Assembly: GCA_949825045.1 (NCBI GenBank) | Contig: OX463813.1 | Span: 25,712,001-25,776,000, forward strand | Direction of reading: 5' to 3' | DNA length: 64,000 nt | From: Argyresthia goedartella | Taxonomy: Eukaryota; Arthropoda; Insecta; Lepidoptera; Argyresthiidae | Shown: in pieces, positions 19,358-31,449 of the stretch | Layout of the letters: each line of letters opens with the position of its first letter | Position numbering within the stretch: position 1 is the stretch's first letter | Translations under genes and position numbers: made by a program | Notes under the pieces: generated by a model | What the model saw: the letters and a program-made list of their open reading frames with translations, nothing else | Databases searched by the model: none | Told to the model about the DNA's origin: nothing

Positions 19358-19500
19358 AGGAACTAGAAAATTAGCGGTTTCAGATTTTTTCCTTTTTGTC
19401 TGTAATACCTTGCTTTGTGCTCATAGTTTCATAATTCTAGTTCAATGGGAAGTACCTTATAAGTTTTAATTCCCTTCCGAATACCAAGCAAATTCAGGAA
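19358..19500 (+). repeat. Family B interspersed repeat, 5' part
   Basis: It shares the order TTAGCGGTTT, TTCATAATTCTAGTTCAATGGGAAGT, TTATAAGTTTTAATTCCC, then AAGCAAATTCAG with copies at 27803-28165 and 32578-32945. The 3' part with the GACAGACGGACGG run is missing here. Confidence 0.65.
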
Positions 19501-19856
19501 TATTCTGACAAAAAAGGCAATTTCTTATGATTTCGTTGATGATTTTGTTCAGAACTTTAAGGTATACAGGGTGGCTCATTCAAATCGGTCAGTATGGGAA
19601 AGTCTGAAACTATAAGACATACGAAGATTTGTTCATAGGAACCATGTCACCGATCTTGATAAAAAGAAAAACTGCATTCATACATTTGAAAAAAAAGTGT
19701 ACCCAGCTGGGGAATCGAACCCGGTTGTTTTGAAAAAAAAACTTAGTTTTTCTGTTTAAATAACGATTGTGAAGGTCTTAAGCAGCAAATGTTTCTATGA
19801 AACACGATGTCTAAAATGAATAAAATGCATTGTTTTTACATAAGTACTTTAATTTA

Positions 19857-20931
19857 TCATAGTAGGTGTTCGAAGTGACCACCGTCTTTTTCAATACAAT
19901 ATTCAACACGTTTAGGTAACGATCTTACTATGGCATTTTGTATCTTCATGTGGTGAATTTGCGTTAAAATGGACTCTATGGCTGCTTTTAGGTCTTCAAC
20001 GGTGTCATAGCTTGTTTTGTACACTTAATCCTTAACGTAACCCCACAAGAAATAGTCTAGAGGAGTTAAATCGGGCGACCTCGCGGGCCATTTGATAGGG
20101 CCGTTCGTGCCAATCCATTTTCGCGGAAAGTTTTCATTTAAAAAGTATTTTGCTATGCGACTATTGTGGGCTGGTGCTCCGTCCTGTTGAAAATAAACTT
20201 GTTCTCTTACTTCTGCTGGCATTTCTCCTACGGCCCCTAAAATATCTTCTAAGATTGCAAGGTAGGTACTTGAATCGGTCCAAATGTCCATCATAAATTT
20301 TAAACAGGATACCTTATTGTGAAGTAGGCCGACCCAGCAGTTAAACGAGAATCTAACTTGACAGCGTCCTTCGTGTATTCTTAAGGGATTTTCTCGACTC
20401 CAATAGTGACGATTTTTACGATTGTACATTCCATTGTTGGAAAATTGAGTTTCATCAGAAAATATTTACAACTACATACTTTAAAAAATGTCTGTCTAGA
20501 CCCATTGTTTCTTTTATCCAATTGCAAAATTCCAGCCGTCTAATATCATCTCCTGCATGTAAGGCCTGCACCCAATGTCCATTCTTGTAGCACTTGTATT
20601 TGTATTTCTTTAGGGTTCTTTGAATAGTCGGACGTGAAATTTCAGGAATATCACGACTTGCATTACGGGTGGAGGCATCTGGTGTTGCTTCAAAATAGGT
20701 TAAAATATTCATTTCCATGTTTTCATCACATTTTCTTGGTTTTAATTTTTTTGGCTTTTTAAAACTTCCATGGGTCTTCAAATTGTGAACAATTTTGATG
20801 AATATCTTACGTGTAGGTAAAATACGTGCTGGATATTTGATATGGTACCAATGTAGTGCACGGGAGCAATTTCTGTCGTTTTTAAAGTAGGCTTCCAATA
20901 AATCAAAGTGCTCGGAGTTTGTAAAACGCAT
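19857..20931 (-). pseudogene. DD41D mariner-like transposase, broken
   Basis: Probable start at ATG 20931 (MRFTNSEHFDLLEAYFKNDRN). An N-terminal helix-turn-helix domain, related to DUF4817 as far as I can tell, runs through about residue 100, with RPTIQRTLKKYKYKCYK further on. The catalytic domain has SDETQF (first Asp), YFQQDGAPAHNS and ARSPDLTPLDYFLWG. I count 41 residues between the second and third Asp, the DD41D (rosa/VISITOR-type) pattern. Lesions are a one-base frameshift at about 20445-20455, just before SDETQF, and a TAA at about 20025 after GYVKD. The frame then continues as VYKTSYDTVEDLKAAI to GGHFEHLL and TGA near 19857, inside the inverted repeat. Confidence 0.83.
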
Positions 20932-21292
20932 TTTCCCAACCACACAGCGATAAACACAAAAATACCGAAGCATTAATTTTCAGTTCCCGCCAAAATATTT
21001 GACACTCGAGTTTTCTTTTTTTTTCTTTTTTTATTGCTATTCGGCCAGTCACACCTAGACGTTCCATTTTCAAATGAGGTTTGACATGTCTGCAATATCT
21101 ACACACTTACTTTAAGTGGGCTTTTCAATTGATTGTTAGTGTTTAATTGATAAATAGATAATAATATGACTGTAGATAACAAAACTTCCTTAAAGATTTA
21201 ATGCAATGTCAATGCCATATGATATGTTAAACGGTGTATGTAACAAGTAGAGAGGTACAAACAACCATAAACACAATTTTACAAGCCTGAAC

Positions 21293-24082
21293 TTGTTGAA
21301 TATTGTAACGGTGGTGGTCACTTCGAACACCTACTATGATAAATTAAAGTATGTAAAAAGAAGAAGACTATGCAAAACTGCCGATGTCATTGCCCTTCAA
21401 GAGACATGGTTATGGCCACATGAGTTACCCAATCTTGGAAGTTTGCATGAGGACTTTGCATACACGGGCAAGTCAGCCATCGATACGTCTGTTGGAATCA
21501 TTCGTGGACGACCATACGGCGGGGTGGCCCTGTTGTGGAGGAAAACCGCTTTCCAAACAGTGTCGGTTATTTCCTGTAACAGTGATCGCATAGTGGCTAT
21601 AAAAATATTGAATAATAACCGTTCATTTTTAATATTCTCCGTTTACATGCCATTTGATAACAATAAAAGTGACAGTTTAATAGAGTTTAGTCATTGTGTT
21701 AGTGAAATAACTGCAATAATTGATTCTGAAGGCGTGGAATCAGTCATTATATTAGGGGACTTTAACGCGCACCCGGGAGAACGTTTCCACAGAGAGTTGC
21801 TGAGTACATGCGCCGAGCAAACATGGTCGTGTATTGACGGTGAACTCCTACCTAGTGATACGCACACATTTGTTTGCCAAGCCAGCGGCTCCCGACGTTG
21901 GTTAGACCATTGCATAGTGACGACTGCGGCGAAAAGGTTGTTTATAAATGCGTCAGTGTTGTATGGGGTATACCTATCTGATCACTATCCTATTGTTTTT
22001 GAATGTGATATCACTGTGATAAATCAAAAATTAACTACTTCCTATGTGTACTGCGATAAAGTGAGATGGGGAGAAAGAGATAAGAATCAAATTGCGAAAT
22101 ATTATGAATATTGTAACGACATGCTAAAGGTAATCGATTTCCCCCCAGAATGCACTGAATGTTCTGTTAAATTGTGTCACAATACTTATCATTGTACATT
22201 GTTGAATAATATGTATAATAGTGTGATAAATATTCTCAGAGAGGGTGCGAAATGTACGTACATAGGTAGGGATATGGTGAGGAGTCATAGGTATATAACA
22301 GGCTGGAATAAACATGTCAGTGACGCACACGGGGAGGCCCGGCTATGCTATCAGATGTGGTTATTGTGTGGTAAAACTACATCTGGGAGTGTTTTTCGTC
22401 AAATGTGTGAGTCCAGAAAACATTTTAAAGCTAAATTAAAGTTCTGTTTAAATAATGAGCAACAAATTAAGATGGATATGCTTGCAAAAACACACTCAGA
22501 AAAATTGTTTGGAAAGTTTTGGAAGTCGACCAATAAACTAAATGCAAAGACGGGTCTGCCCGTGAGCGTGGCTGGATTGAATGAGCCTACTGCCATAGCG
22601 AACTTGTTTCGACAGCACTTTACTGTGAAATCACTGTTGCCACGCGAGCAACGCGTGACCGAGGCTGAGACCAGTGGCGGGGGGACACCCACCATGTTTA
22701 ACGCTAAACAAGTGGAAGCCATCATTAGAGGCATGGTAAGAGGTAAGTCTCCGGGTCATGATGGTCTCAGCATCGAGCACCTTAAGCTGGCGGGACCCCA
22801 CTTACCAAGAGTCCTCTCCTTATTTTTTAACTTATGTGTTAGTCATAGTTATCTGCCACAGGCCTTGATGCATACTGTTGTCGTACCGATCATAAAGAGT
22901 AAGACTGGGGACGCCTCTGACGTGTCCAATTACAGGCCTATATCCCTGGCTACAGTTGTTGCAAAGGTATTGGACAGTTTGCTTGACAAGCAGTTGGCTG
23001 AACATGTACAACTCCACGACGCTCAATTCGGCTTTAGGCCGGGACTGTCGACGGAGAGCGCCATACTGTGCCTCAAGCAAACTGTCCAGTACTATACCAT
23101 TAGGAAAACGCCGGTGTTCGCCTGCTTTTTGGATCTGTCAAAGGCGTTCGATCTTGTGTCGTATGACGTAATATGGGGTAAGCTGCGTGAGGATACAACG
23201 GTGCCGTCTGACATTGTATCATTATTTAGGTACTGGTATGATCATCAGAGGAACAGCGTACGATGGGCTAGCGCTTACTCGGAAGAGTATGGGCTGGAGT
23301 GCGGGGTGAGGCAGGGGGGGTTGAGCTCACCGCGGCTCTTCAACCTATATATGAACCGACTGATCGGTGAGCTCAGCGGCGCCAATGTTGGTTGTCATAT
23401 TGATGGTGTTTGTATGAACAACATCAGTTATGCCGATGACATGGTGCTGCTGAGCCCGTCGGTTAGTGCTCTTAGGAAGCTCCTGGCAATGTGTGAGTCC
23501 TATGCGGTGGCCCATGGGCTCAGGTATAATGCAAAGAAGAGTGAGCTTATGGTTTTTAAATCAGGCTCTAAAACCTACCATAATCTGCCTGAAGTCTCAC
23601 TCTGTGGCACTCCTCTATGTAGGGTACAGAAGTTCAAATACCTGGGCCACTGGGTCACTGATGATCTTAAAGATAATATGGACATTGAGAGGGAACGCAG
23701 GTCGCTGGCTGTCCGCTGTAATATGCTGGCCCGAAGGTTCGCTAGGTGTACGAAAGCAGTTAAAATCACGCTTTTTAAAGCATACTGTCAGTCATTTTAC
23801 ACCTGCAGCCTTTGGGTTGACTTTAAGCAGCGGGCATATAGCGACCTGCGGGTCCAGTATAATAACGCTTTCAGGGTTCTGCTGCGGCTGCCGCGGTTCT
23901 GCAGTGCCTCTGGCATGTTTGCGGAGGCGCGTACGGATGACTTTTATGCTATAATGAGAAAACGAAGCGCATCCATGCTGGCTCGCCTCCGCGGCAGCAC
24001 CAACAGAATCCTGAGCGTATTTATAGACCGGTGGGACTCCCCAATGTTGAGTCGTTGGGTGCAGCTCCACACTACGAGATGA
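21293..24082 (+). pseudogene. LINE endonuclease-RT, 5'-truncated, fused to mariner repeat
   Basis: A continuous 929-codon frame, the longest in the window. Residues 1-22 (to KLKYVK) are translated from the DD41D inverted repeat, not from the LINE. From about residue 27 it is a LINE protein. It has an apurinic-type endonuclease (DVIALQETWL, ILGDFNAHPGERF, RRWLDHCIV, LSDHYPIVF), then RT with GHDGLSIEHLKLAGP, NYRPISLATVVAKVLD, AQFGFRPGLSTESA, FLDLSKAFDLVSYD, GVRQGGLSSPRLFN and catalytic ISYADDMVLLSP. A C-terminal region includes HCC-less FKYLGHWVTDDL. The frame has no ATG until about residue 119, so it is not an intact gene although no stop has accumulated. It belongs to the CR1/Rex1/L2-like LINE group; the exact clade is unsure. 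Confidence 0.85.
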
Positions 24083-24210
24083 GATGCTCGCGTGTGTGTG
24101 TATTTTATTTTAATTTTATGTTTGTTACTAACTCTAGACTTTAAGATATTGTTACTAACACTATGGACTAAACGGTCTGAAATAAATGAATATTGAATTG
24201 AATTGAATTG
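21359..24210 (+). mobile_element. LINE copy inserted in the DD41D right inverted repeat
   Basis: Comparison with the left repeat shows that it is cut after TGTAAAA (21352-21358) and resumes at AAACAATGCATTTTATTC (from 24211). Between them lies the 5'-truncated LINE, with a short 3' UTR holding AATAAATGA and a terminal (ATTGA)n run (about 24190-24210). This is the CR1-group style of tail. Confidence 0.85.
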
Positions 24211-24486
24211 AAAAACAATGCATTTTATTCATTTTAGACATCGTGTTTCATAGAGACATTTGCTGCTTAAGACCTACACAATCGTTATTTAAACAGAAAA
24301 ACTGTAAGTTTTTTTTCAAAACAACCGGGTTCGATTCCCCAGCTGGGTACACTTTTTTTTCAAATGTATGAATGCAGTTTTTCTTTTTATCAAGATCGGT
24401 GACATGGTTCCTAAGAACAAATCTTCGTATGTCTTATAGTTTCAGACTTTCCCATACTGACCGATTTGAATGAGCCACCCTGTATA

Positions 24487-25605
24487 TACTTCCCGTGAGT
24501 TCAGAGTATTGTTGTAGTTTACTGCAGGAAGATCTAGACGCGGTTCATAGGTGGAGTGTGAACAACAAACCAACAAACTCCTCTTCAATACTGCCAAGTG
24601 CTATCTAATGTCCTTTACGCGCTCCTCTCATCCTATAAGCGCGTTATATACTCTCGGTACGGAGTCTATGACTCGAGTGTATTCGATTAGGGACCTCGGT
24701 GTTACGTTCGACCTTAACCTTACAGTCCATGAGCACATGAGCACATTGGAAAAGGAATGCTTCAAAAGATTGGGCTTTGTAATACGGAATTGTAAGGGAT
24801 TCCATAACCTGGGCGTGGTCCAGCTTCTCTACATGGCCCTAGTGAGAACCAAACTTGAATCTAGCTCGGTGGTTTGGAATCCGCACGAAAGCTCAATCCA
24901 ATCTTTGGCTCGAGAAGGTACACAAAGCTTTCCTACGATACCTATATAAGAGGAAATTTGGATACTACCCTTATATTTATCCATCATTTTTTATATTGGG
25001 TATGCTCGGATACAACTCACTAGAGGTCAGACGTGACACCGAGTTTCTGACTGTGTGTCGATTGTTGCGAGGCGACAGTGACTGCGCCGTGCTTGTCGGT
25101 ACGGTATGCGCACTATACTTGCCCGAAAGATATCTCCGAGCGTGTAGGAACCAGCTGTTAGCGGGCGGCAGGCACCGCACGGCAGTCTCCGCTGGGGAGG
25201 CCGCGGGATAGCCTCAATGCTCTGATGGCTGCAGCACCACTGACTGATCTGTTTGATGATGCGTGGAGGCATAGTGTGCGAGAATGTGGCAGTGTATGGA
25301 AGTGTTGTCTTGGAAATATTATTATTATTATTTTTTGCATTGAAATTTTATTTCATTACCCTTGACATACCTAATAATGTTTAATACTATTTGAATTTGA
25401 ACTGAATTTAATGTTTAATATAATTTAATATGTAGTATTTTCTACGAATTTGTACCCTTTGGTCCCTACCTGTGAAATCGACTTACCTAAATTGATACTG
25501 ACATTGTATAACTAGTTGACTTTGTACAGCGCATTGGGTGTATACCTGTAATGTTGTATATCATACTTGTATATTAAATAAATTAATAAATGATTGAGGT
25601 CAACA
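24487..25605 (+). pseudogene. LINE RT C-terminal fragment with frameshifts
   Basis: Immediately right of the DD41D element the plus strand reads SLLQEDLDAVHRWSVNNK. After a frameshift it reads LLFNTAKCYLMSFTRSS, DLGVTFDLNLTVHEHM and ALVRTKLESSSVVWNPHES. After another frameshift near 24895 it continues LEKVHKAFLRYLYKRKFGYYPY and LGMLGYNSLEVRRDTEFL. This is the thumb and C-terminal region of a CR1/Jockey-type LINE. The 3' UTR ends near AATAAATTAATAAATGA (25578-25595). The N-terminal part may continue left of the DD41D element at about 19510-19564, but only about 15 residues (YDFVDDFVQNFKV) support that. Confidence 0.75.
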
Positions 25606-27802
25606 TTCTCGCCCCTTGGCAAAAACAATCAGCAAGTCATTCGACTTTTCTAAATCATCGATCTAAAAATTTTGTTGGCTAATTCTTTACCATAAAGACC
25701 ATCTTGATGCCTTTGAAATTGACACTTTGAATGATATTCGTCAATTTCAAAGCACAATCGCCATGTAACAAAAGTTCAAATTCACCGAACTGAGAAAACT
25801 TCCAAAATTATTACAGTATTACTTAAAACACGTAATGTCCCTAATTCTTCACATTCTTTAAGGAGTCAGTGCATCCTCTGCTACGAGTACAACAACTTTG
25901 TTGAATTGATGAAAATCATGAAAAAATTTGTTTTTGAATAAAAAGGAATATAACAATATTGAAGATAACATAAATGACAATAGGACATAGTGTTAATCGA
26001 ACCTCGAGACCTAGCAGTTAATATTTTTTTCCTGCATATTATTTATAATGATCAATATAGCAATATTTGTAGTAGTTAAACGCAATATTTTTTTAAACTA
26101 ATCTTAAAAATAAATCTATGAAAATTTCGTCGCCCTTTTTTTTCCACAGTGGTCCAATGTATAGAAAAGTCAAAAAAATACATTAACTTACTAATAAATA
26201 GTAACATAATCATATAATAATAAAAAAAAATTACAGTATTAAAGAAATTTGACTTTGACTTTGCCCGCTACAGCGTAGTTTGTTCAATTTCCCTACGCCA
26301 TTTAGTTGGTTGCCCATTAAACCTGGCAAGTGTCAACAGTTTTCATGTTAGTCGATAACTCAGTTGTCAGTCGGACCATAACAAATGTTGATATATTAGT
26401 GCTTTGATTTTGTAGTCAGAAACTACCAGCCACAAGTAAAACCTACAAAACTATGATCTGTTGACATCACGATTTTTGTAATAAAAAAGAATAAGACAAT
26501 ACACGATATATTCAAATTATGTAGTTTTATAAATTAGGCTAAAATAAAAAAAAATGTGTTTTATAAAAATGTTTGGGCCTTACCACAAAAAAAAACTGCT
26601 GTTCAACAGTTGTTTAAAAACAAACGTATATATAATTTGACGTTTGTTTTGAGGTTAAACGCTGTTTCATATTTTTCGTGGTAACACGGTATGTTTTTTA
26701 GCATGACCTATTATTTGACATTCGTATTAATAAATTTAGTCGTATTCACAATCACAATATCTTGCAAGGGTATCGGGAAACATGTCAAGAGGTATCTCCC
26801 ATGATACAGGTTTTTCCTACTTTGGGAGGCAGGGACCTCAAATATGTTAACCCTGTTATTTTGAACAATAAAAATTATTCTATTCTATATTCTAATTATT
26901 CTACAGACTCGAGCTTCTGATAAGTATAATCCTACTGACAGGTTTATCAGAATGTAAGACCAGACGATCCCAAATACGAAGTTTAGAATGGAAACACGCC
27001 CAGTTACCGAAGTAACAGAATTATAAGTTGATTTGATACTAAAGTGCATTTAAAGTACTTAAGTGAATTGAAGTTATTATTTAGGAGAAAGTACCTAAAT
27101 AATCTTATTAGGTAATACTTTCACTGGAATACCGGCGGTATTGATTTCCTTTATTTTTGGTGTTCGGAACCTCAAAAGGAAAAAATAAACTCTTTACTGG
27201 ATCAATTCGCTGTCTGACTGTCCGTCGGTCCTATGTCGCAAAAACTCATTATATTTGATTAATCCGGAACCATATTTAGCAAGTGATTCAACTAATCCTT
27301 TATTTTTTTTTATAAAAAAGCTATAAAATAATTTTGGAAAAATATAGTTATTTTCTAACATATTTCAGGGAAACTAATGATAATTGTATACTTTATACTT
27401 TATACTATACTAATTAAAACCTATTAATTAAAACGGAACCATGCGAGCCAAATGGCCATTTATTGTGTTTACGAGTGCTTATGTGCCCTAGCTAATCGCC
27501 TCTATCTCTATGTATGAAGTGTTTGCAGGTTTCCTCACAAATGTTCCTTCACCGGGAGCCAAAAAGTCACGTAAAAAAGTTTCACCCGACCTATCGCTCG
27601 CCGCCCGCCCTTACTATTCGCGCGGTTGTGACGCGTTCGGAATAAAAATTAGTTGTTACCTGGCATATTGCAGTGGACCACAAGTACCCGTAAAGTAATT
27701 CTTACAAGGGTTGAGATGTGAGATTATAAAAAACTGACGAAATGCGAGTCAGGTTCACGCACCGCAGCTTCCGCATACATTATATATTGTTTGTAATGGA
27801 AC
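25606..27802. other. AT-rich non-coding with one MITE-like unit
   Basis: No genes recognised. At about 26575-26690 an imperfect inverted repeat (TTACCACAAAAA...CTGCTGTT against AAACGCTG...TTTTTCGTGGTAA) suggests a ~115-bp MITE. A degraded family B end lies near 27160-27260 and a T/A-rich LINE-like tail near 26850-26900. The 27510-27700 frame contains the common lepidopteran repeat word CTTCACCGGGAG and is not a gene. Confidence 0.45.
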
Positions 27803-28165
27803 TACAAATTAACGGTTTTCGTAGTTTTTCCTTAACATAAAACCTTGCTTCTTACTAAATTGCATGATTCCAGGACAACAGGAAGTTCCTTATAGGTTTT
27901 GATTCCCTTGCGAGTGTCACGCAAATTCAGCTTTTCATTGCATTTTTAAGAAGTTTTTTTTTAACAGAATGGGACCATACAATTGAGTGATTTATATTAA
28001 CATTTGGGACGTAGACTTAAGTAATTTCTATTAATTTTAACTCGTTACCTTCATGCGATCCTGAGAGAAAGTATATTAATAGACGGACAAACGGACTGTC
28101 AGACGGACGGACAACGAAGTTAACCTACAATTATTCCTTTTTTCCTTTTAAGGAACCCTGAAAAT
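27803..28165 (+). repeat. Family B interspersed repeat, near full copy
   Basis: It runs from TTAACGGTTTTCGTAG through GGTTTTGATTCCCTTGCG and AGACGGACGGACAACGAAG to AAGGAACCCTGAAAAT. It matches 32578-32945 in order and, in reverse, 47690-47957. Non-coding. Confidence 0.7.
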
Positions 28166-28719
28166 AGCATCACGCCTTTCGAAGTTTTGTTTTTTTTCGT
28201 TTCTGCATTATTTTGCGTGACAGGCATTGGAACATATGAAAATGTATTTATGTATCGAGAATATGTATGGCTTATGTTTAAATGCTTACCGAATTGAGTA
28301 AATAGTCAACCCTTAGCACCACTCGCTATTTCCAGCCTACACAAAAACATTCGTGGTGGACTTAGGTCCCCCATGCATACATTTAATATTTAACAGTACC
28401 GTTTTGTACCTTTGTGTAAAAAACAGCATGAAATAAATCGAAAACATAATAATATTGTTAAAGTTAAAAAGAAAACGAAATTTCTAGCGTCCAACAATAA
28501 AGTTACTGTTTAACCCGATATATTTTTAGTGTCTAACTCAAAGATTAGTCAAAAGTAGATTATGTCAAAATATCAGTAAAAATCATTAAGTTTTTCTTCT
28601 TCTTAGATTACTAAAAATTCACAAAATTCTGACATATGCATGCAAAATCACAGCGGTAATATCAGTCTATGTTTCCTTATCAATGGAATATTATATAAAA
28701 AGTCTCCGTAATCGTTGTA

Positions 28720-29165
28720 CCCGTCTTTGTTGAGATGCCAAACGCCGCCATATCTACGAGAGTATTGAGAGCTACACTCCTGCAAAGGTTTGGAAGTTCC
28801 GGAAGACCTTCGATGTTGGTAAGTCCCAGGACGCAGTAACCGGTAGTGTCGACCTTAAAGGTCTCAACAAATTCATTGCTGTCTCCCCTGTCGTGATGGA
28901 CCCCCCTGTCAAGGATACTCTACCCTTCGTAACTTGCGCACCAGAACGACATCCAGTAGCTTACCTTTCAACCTCAGGTCTGTCGGAGTTGGCGCAGTAA
29001 AGAAGGCTTTTCCAGAAAACTCGTCGAAGGCTGTAGGAGATGACAAGATCTGCTTCCAGATGCTATTCAGTGTACTCGGTAATTTGTTACCACCCATAAC
29101 GCATATAATCAATGCATCGATGAGCGAGTTATGCTAATGCTTCCCGAGCCAGTGGTAAAGAAACA
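28720..29165 (+). pseudogene. LINE RT N-terminal fragment
   Basis: Spread over several frames are pieces of the LINE linker and RT start: YTPAKVWKFRKTF, LKGLNKFIAVSPVVM, FNLRSVGVGAVKKAF and KAVGDDKICFQML followed by LPPITHIINASMSELC. The last two match the K-S-x-A-V-G-x-D-x-I-x-x-x-M-L and T-H-I-I-N-x-S motifs of Jockey/CR1-group LINEs. It stops before the catalytic box and ends in an (AAAT)n run at about 29160-29185. Confidence 0.72.
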
Positions 29166-29185
29166 AAAATAAATAAATAAATAAA

Positions 29186-30609
29186 CCCAATAATCGATAT
29201 AACGCTAAAAAAATTAAAAAATACTTAATATAAATAGCCTGAACCCAGTCTTACATACACTGGGCTTGCCGGGGGAAAAAATAGAAAAATATTAAACATT
29301 GAGGATAAATAATTCATATAAATGGGATAACTTTCTTTGAAACAGTGGATACAGCGATGTTCTTTGGAACAGAGTTTTGTTTGAAACAGTGGATACAGTG
29401 AGTTATTTTGAAACAATGGAACTAGGATTGGATTCAGTGACAGGAATCGAAATTCTTATTTTCCCAGGTTTCTGCTGGCACTGAACAGCAACCCGCTGAT
29501 TTAGTTTAAATGATAATTATGGGAATCGGAGTCGACCGGCGCATTGTCGCTTTCCGGAATGGTGTTGGACGAACAATAATGCATTTGCTAACGGTCTTTG
29601 GATGGATCATTCCTCTTATTGGAATTTGAGAACCTAGCATTGCTATATTCCTACACTGGGATGTGTGATGGCAAGTATTTTTACAGTATCTGCATAATAT
29701 TTGGGATGTTGGTAGGGATAGGACATAACAACAAACATGCGCAGTGCAGGCGCTACAATCCCCTTAAAATATTATTGACGCGCAAGGCTTAACAAGAGAC
29801 CACCGATTGTGTCATATCTGAAACCTAAGGTACCAACGCCACCTTTTGACAGACCATGGAAAACAGGTTCTTAATTTTTAAAAGTTTTAAAAAAATACAT
29901 CTAAAACGGTCTACCCATTTGCGAGATTCGCGCTTACCAACACATTTAGCGATATTTTTTGACAATAATATATAGAACTGTCGCCTTTGTCTTATTGCGT
30001 GCAATAAAAACAATACAAATTACATTAACTCATTCATTGGTTTTATCTTTACCTTTACAATACTTTGAATTTTAGCATGATAAAATGAAATATTTGATTC
30101 ATTTCATCAATTTTACATAGTAGCATGAACCTTATTCCGATTACTACTAGGTTCAATTTAGTTCAATGGTTTTACAGACGGTGTCTTGACCTACATTATA
30201 AACCTCGTTTAAATAGGCATTAATCCGTGGTTTATGTTACAGATTAATTACACCTTACGCCACTGTCAAGCTTTAAAGTGTAGGTTTAAATGGTTTATTT
30301 CTATGTTCAAGACTTGCTGCCAAGTAAGACCAATGGGGTACTTGACTGGGTATTCAAATAAAGAAAAAGAAACCCGCCAAGTGCGAGTCGGAGTCGTGAA
30401 TCGAGGGCTAGGCATAAATCGTAATCGCAACTTCCTGGAGGCCTACCATGACCTTATAAGAAACTGCTCTTAATCCAGGCAGTTCAGTTAAAGTACTTAA
30501 ACTCAACGACTTAATTTCGTACCATGACCTCATAAAAGGTGAACGAGTTCTGAGCTGCTTATTTGATAAGGTGAATAGTTTATTCTCTCTGGCTAGTTAA
30601 CTTACATCC
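29186..30609. other. AT-rich non-coding, nothing firm
   Basis: No coding similarity that I trust. A short minus-strand stretch at about 29910-29960 (GCGCTTACCAACACATTTAGCG) resembles 46410-46432 and may be a scrap of a LINE. A family-A-like start (CGCCAAGTGCGAGTCGGAG) occurs at about 30375. Confidence 0.4.
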
Positions 30610-30815
30610 ATGTAAGAACGAGAAGGGAATATACAGGATTCCATAAGAAAGAACTACTGTTGTGTTGTGGGAACCAGCAACAGTGACATTACACACACAT
30701 AAACATCCAAGACCTTTTTCCAATTTTTTATTTATTTATCCCCAGCCGGGGATTGAACCCGGGACCTCTCGCATGGTAGGCAGAGTCTTATTATAACCGC
30801 AGCGGCACAGAAGTC
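30610..30815 (-). mobile_element. tRNA-derived SINE (type 2), decayed copy
   Basis: On the minus strand a tRNA-like head carries the B-box-like GGTTCAATCCC (rc of 30731-30751 region), followed by a body ending in ...GGAATCCTGTAT. The same layout occurs at 35495-35718. The A box is poorly preserved. Confidence 0.55.
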
Positions 30816-31449
30816 ATAATAATTATCATTGATTAATCTTACCAGTTGAATATTTAGAGAATTATAGCTGTTTAATATTTATGCTTCGGAAACGCACCGG
30901 TTTTTTGTTGCGCGAATCGATCGCGAGTAATCGAGACATCACTAGCGAAAACGGAACTAGCAGCTGTCACTCGTACCGGAACGAGATGTAAAATTGGAGG
31001 TTATCTTTACCTCCTTGTCTGGTCTCATCGGTGAGAACAACATGGCTGCTCGGGCACCGTGGCATTGATGGTATTTCGGTGTACCAATTATCACACAGGC
31101 ATCGGGCCTGGTCGGAGTGTAAATCTACCACATCGTCGGGAAATAAGTAGATTCACGTCAGCGGTTGAGTGATTGGTGTTGTGAAGGACATCGTCGAATC
31201 GGACGGCGATTCCACGTGACGGCAGACAGCACGCCGTCGGCAGCGTCAGGCAGCGACGATACTGGTTCGGTCCCATATCCTATCCCAAAACTGTCTCCTC
31301 TCCCGCATTCCTGTCTCGAATCGAGCTACCACGATCTCCTGTCTACGGTGACAAGGACAGTAAAAAAATCATCAATTCTTTTCTCTCACGTGCGGGCAAA
31401 GGCACACCCCCTTCGGATTCCACGCCATTCGGTAGGCGTGGGAAATTAA
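30816..31449. other. Non-coding, no gene recognised
   Basis: Moderately GC-rich in places (30895-31290). Short open frames occur on both strands without recognisable motifs. Confidence 0.35.

Larger units (their letters stand above)
19565..24484 (-). mobile_element. DD41D Tc1/mariner element with ~330-bp inverted repeats
   Basis: TA occurs at 19563-19564 and 24485-24486. The ends read TACAGGGTGGCTCATTC and its complement, and the inverted repeat runs about 330 bp inwards (19565-19897 on the left; 24484-24211 plus 21358-21311 on the right). A LINE of about 2.85 kb interrupts the right repeat; without it the element is about 2.07 kb. The transposase is on the minus strand. The inner end of the left repeat encodes the last codons of the transposase, so the right repeat is a partial copy of that gene end. 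Both repeats carry GGTTCGATTCC, a tRNA B-box-like word. Confidence 0.85.

Noticed and set aside
30720..30800. tRNA genes at about 30720, 35650 and 24330
   Set aside because: Only T-arm-like (B-box) and weak A-box words are present. No cloverleaf with an acceptor stem can be built, and the sites belong to SINEs or to a mariner inverted repeat.
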